Assembly: GCA_023390485.1 (NCBI GenBank)
Contig: JAEWCT010000267.1
Coordinates: forward strand, 1 to 5,251
DNA: 5,251 nt
Direction: 5' to 3'
Source of the DNA: Pseudomonadota bacterium
Lineage (GTDB): Bacteria; Pseudomonadota; Alphaproteobacteria; Rhizobiales; Hyphomicrobiaceae
The notes beneath the pieces are model-generated. The model had not been told where the DNA came from and did not search any database. It worked only from the letters and a program-made list of their open reading frames with translations. How positions within the stretch are numbered: the stretch's first letter is position 1; the number at the start of each line of letters is the position of its first letter. The translations under genes and the position numbers were made by a program. Shown here piece after piece: positions 4,438 to 5,251 of this stretch.

Positions 4438-5251
4438 TCAATTCACCGCTGGCGCGGCGCGATCGATGATCGCCCGCACGTTCGTTCCCGCTGGAAGAAG
4501 CCCAAAAGCCCCGCCGTCACCTGACAATCGCGACGCGCAAAACGCATCGGCCACATCTGCCGTTGAATGGCGGATCAACAATGCAGCCTGCAGCCCGACG
4601 ACGAGATCCCGCACGAACGAACGCGCCTGACCCTCGTCGAGTTGCCGGGATCTCTCTTGCAGTTTCAGAACGTGAGCTCTGAGCCGCCCGTCAGCATTAC
4701 AAGCCTCGTGCATCTCGCCCAACAGCATGTCCATTGCTAGAGGCGCGCGCGCCAATGCCCGGAGAACGTCAAGGCACATGACGTTGCCTGAACCCTCCCA
4801 AATTGAATTCAGCGGCATTTCCCTGTAAATGCGCGCCAGATTGAACTCTTCGACATAGCCATTGCCACCGAGCACCTCCATTGCCTCGGCCGCGAACGCA
4901 GGTCCGCGTTTGCAAATCCAGAATTTCGCAGCTGGCGTGACGACCCGCCGATACGCCAGCGCAGCCTCGTCCTCCTCATCATAGGCGCGCGCGAGGCGCA
5001 TGGCCAAAACCGTCGCCGCCTCGGATTCGATGGCGAGGTCGGCAAGAACGTTCGCCATCAAGGCCTGGTCGATCAGTAGCTTTTGAAAGGCGCGCCGGTA
5101 ACGCGCATGATGGACAGCCTGGGCCAGCCCCTGACGCATCAGTCCGGCAGTGCCAATTGCGCAATCGAGACGCGTATAGTTTCCCATCTCGATGATGGTT
5201 GGAATGCCCCGTCCTTCCTCGCCGATAAGCTCACCCAGCGCGCCTTCGAGC
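4438..5251 (-). CDS. aidB: AidB-like acyl-CoA dehydrogenase, C-terminal half (5' end beyond window)
   Basis: The frame is open from the right edge for 270 codons to a stop at 4438; the internal ATG at 5187 is not the start, because the preceding 21 codons (LEGALGELIGEEGRGIPTII plus E) read as family sequence. AidB is an FAD-containing acyl-CoA dehydrogenase homologue induced in the E. coli adaptive response to alkylation, and it binds DNA. Numbering from the first complete codon here, E. coli-like motifs are TRLDCAIG (26-33), HHARYRRAFQKLLIDQ (47-62), TPAAKFWICKRG (105-116), EAMEVLGGNGYVEE (122-135), REMPLNSIWEGSGN (143-156) and MCLDVLRALA (158-167). The C-terminal extension after about 170 is characteristic of AidB and absent from short-chain dehydrogenases. 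E. coli AidB has 541 residues, so roughly half is missing. Ordinary acyl-CoA dehydrogenase activity or a stress role cannot be settled from sequence. Confidence 0.88.
   Translation of the reverse strand, partial: LEGALGELIGEEGRGIPTIIEMGNYTRLDCAIGTAGLMRQGLAQAVHHARYRRAFQKLLIDQALMANVLADLAIESEAATVLAMRLARAYDEEDEAALAYRRVVTPAAKFWICKRGPAFAAEAMEVLGGNGYVEEFNLARIYREMPLNSIWEGSGNVMCLDVLRALARAPLAMDMLLGEMHEACNADGRLRAHVLKLQERSRQLDEGQARSFVRDLVVGLQAALLIRHSTADVADAFCASRLSGDGGAFGLLPAGTNVRAIIDRAAPAVN

Overview
The window looks like an ordinary chromosomal stretch from a high-GC alphaproteobacterium, most likely Hyphomicrobiales (rhizobia, Bradyrhizobium or Hyphomicrobium-like). This rests on three things: an EcfG-type promoter (GGAAC-N17-CGTT), a set of small envelope and stress proteins typical of that order, and protein sequences that read like alphaproteobacterial members of their families. 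The genus cannot be fixed by eye. I see no insertion sequence, phage gene, CRISPR array, tRNA or rRNA.

Layout from left to right. Positions 1-233 (-) hold the 5' part of a small secreted cysteine-rich protein that runs off the left edge. Positions 362-1393 (-) encode an agmatinase/ureohydrolase with all its metal-binding motifs. After a 204-bp divergent spacer carrying an inverted repeat, 1598-1891 (+) encodes a 97-aa protein I do not recognise. A strong hairpin at 1914-1939 then separates it from a convergent two-gene unit on the minus strand: an 81-aa coiled-coil-like protein (2038-2283) followed by a 27-aa single-span membrane peptide (1944-2027). That unit has a near-perfect EcfG promoter upstream and a stop codon that overlaps the next Shine-Dalgarno.

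Divergent from this unit, 2421-2768 (+) encodes a DUF486 four-helix membrane protein of the drug/metabolite transporter type. It converges, with a 15-bp gap, on a 330-aa secreted protein with a beta-barrel-like C-terminal half (2784-3776, -). Next, 4030-4410 (+) encodes a YidB/DUF937 protein, which converges on the C-terminal half of an AidB-like acyl-CoA dehydrogenase (4438-5251, -) that enters from the right edge.

The genes do not form one pathway. The shared theme is envelope and stress: two exported proteins, two membrane proteins, a probable general-stress-response mini-operon, an AidB homologue (adaptive response to alkylation in E. coli) and a polyamine enzyme. The most interesting element is the mini-operon at 1914-2339, where promoter, ribosome-binding sites, coupling and terminator can all be read from sequence around a gene of only 27 codons.
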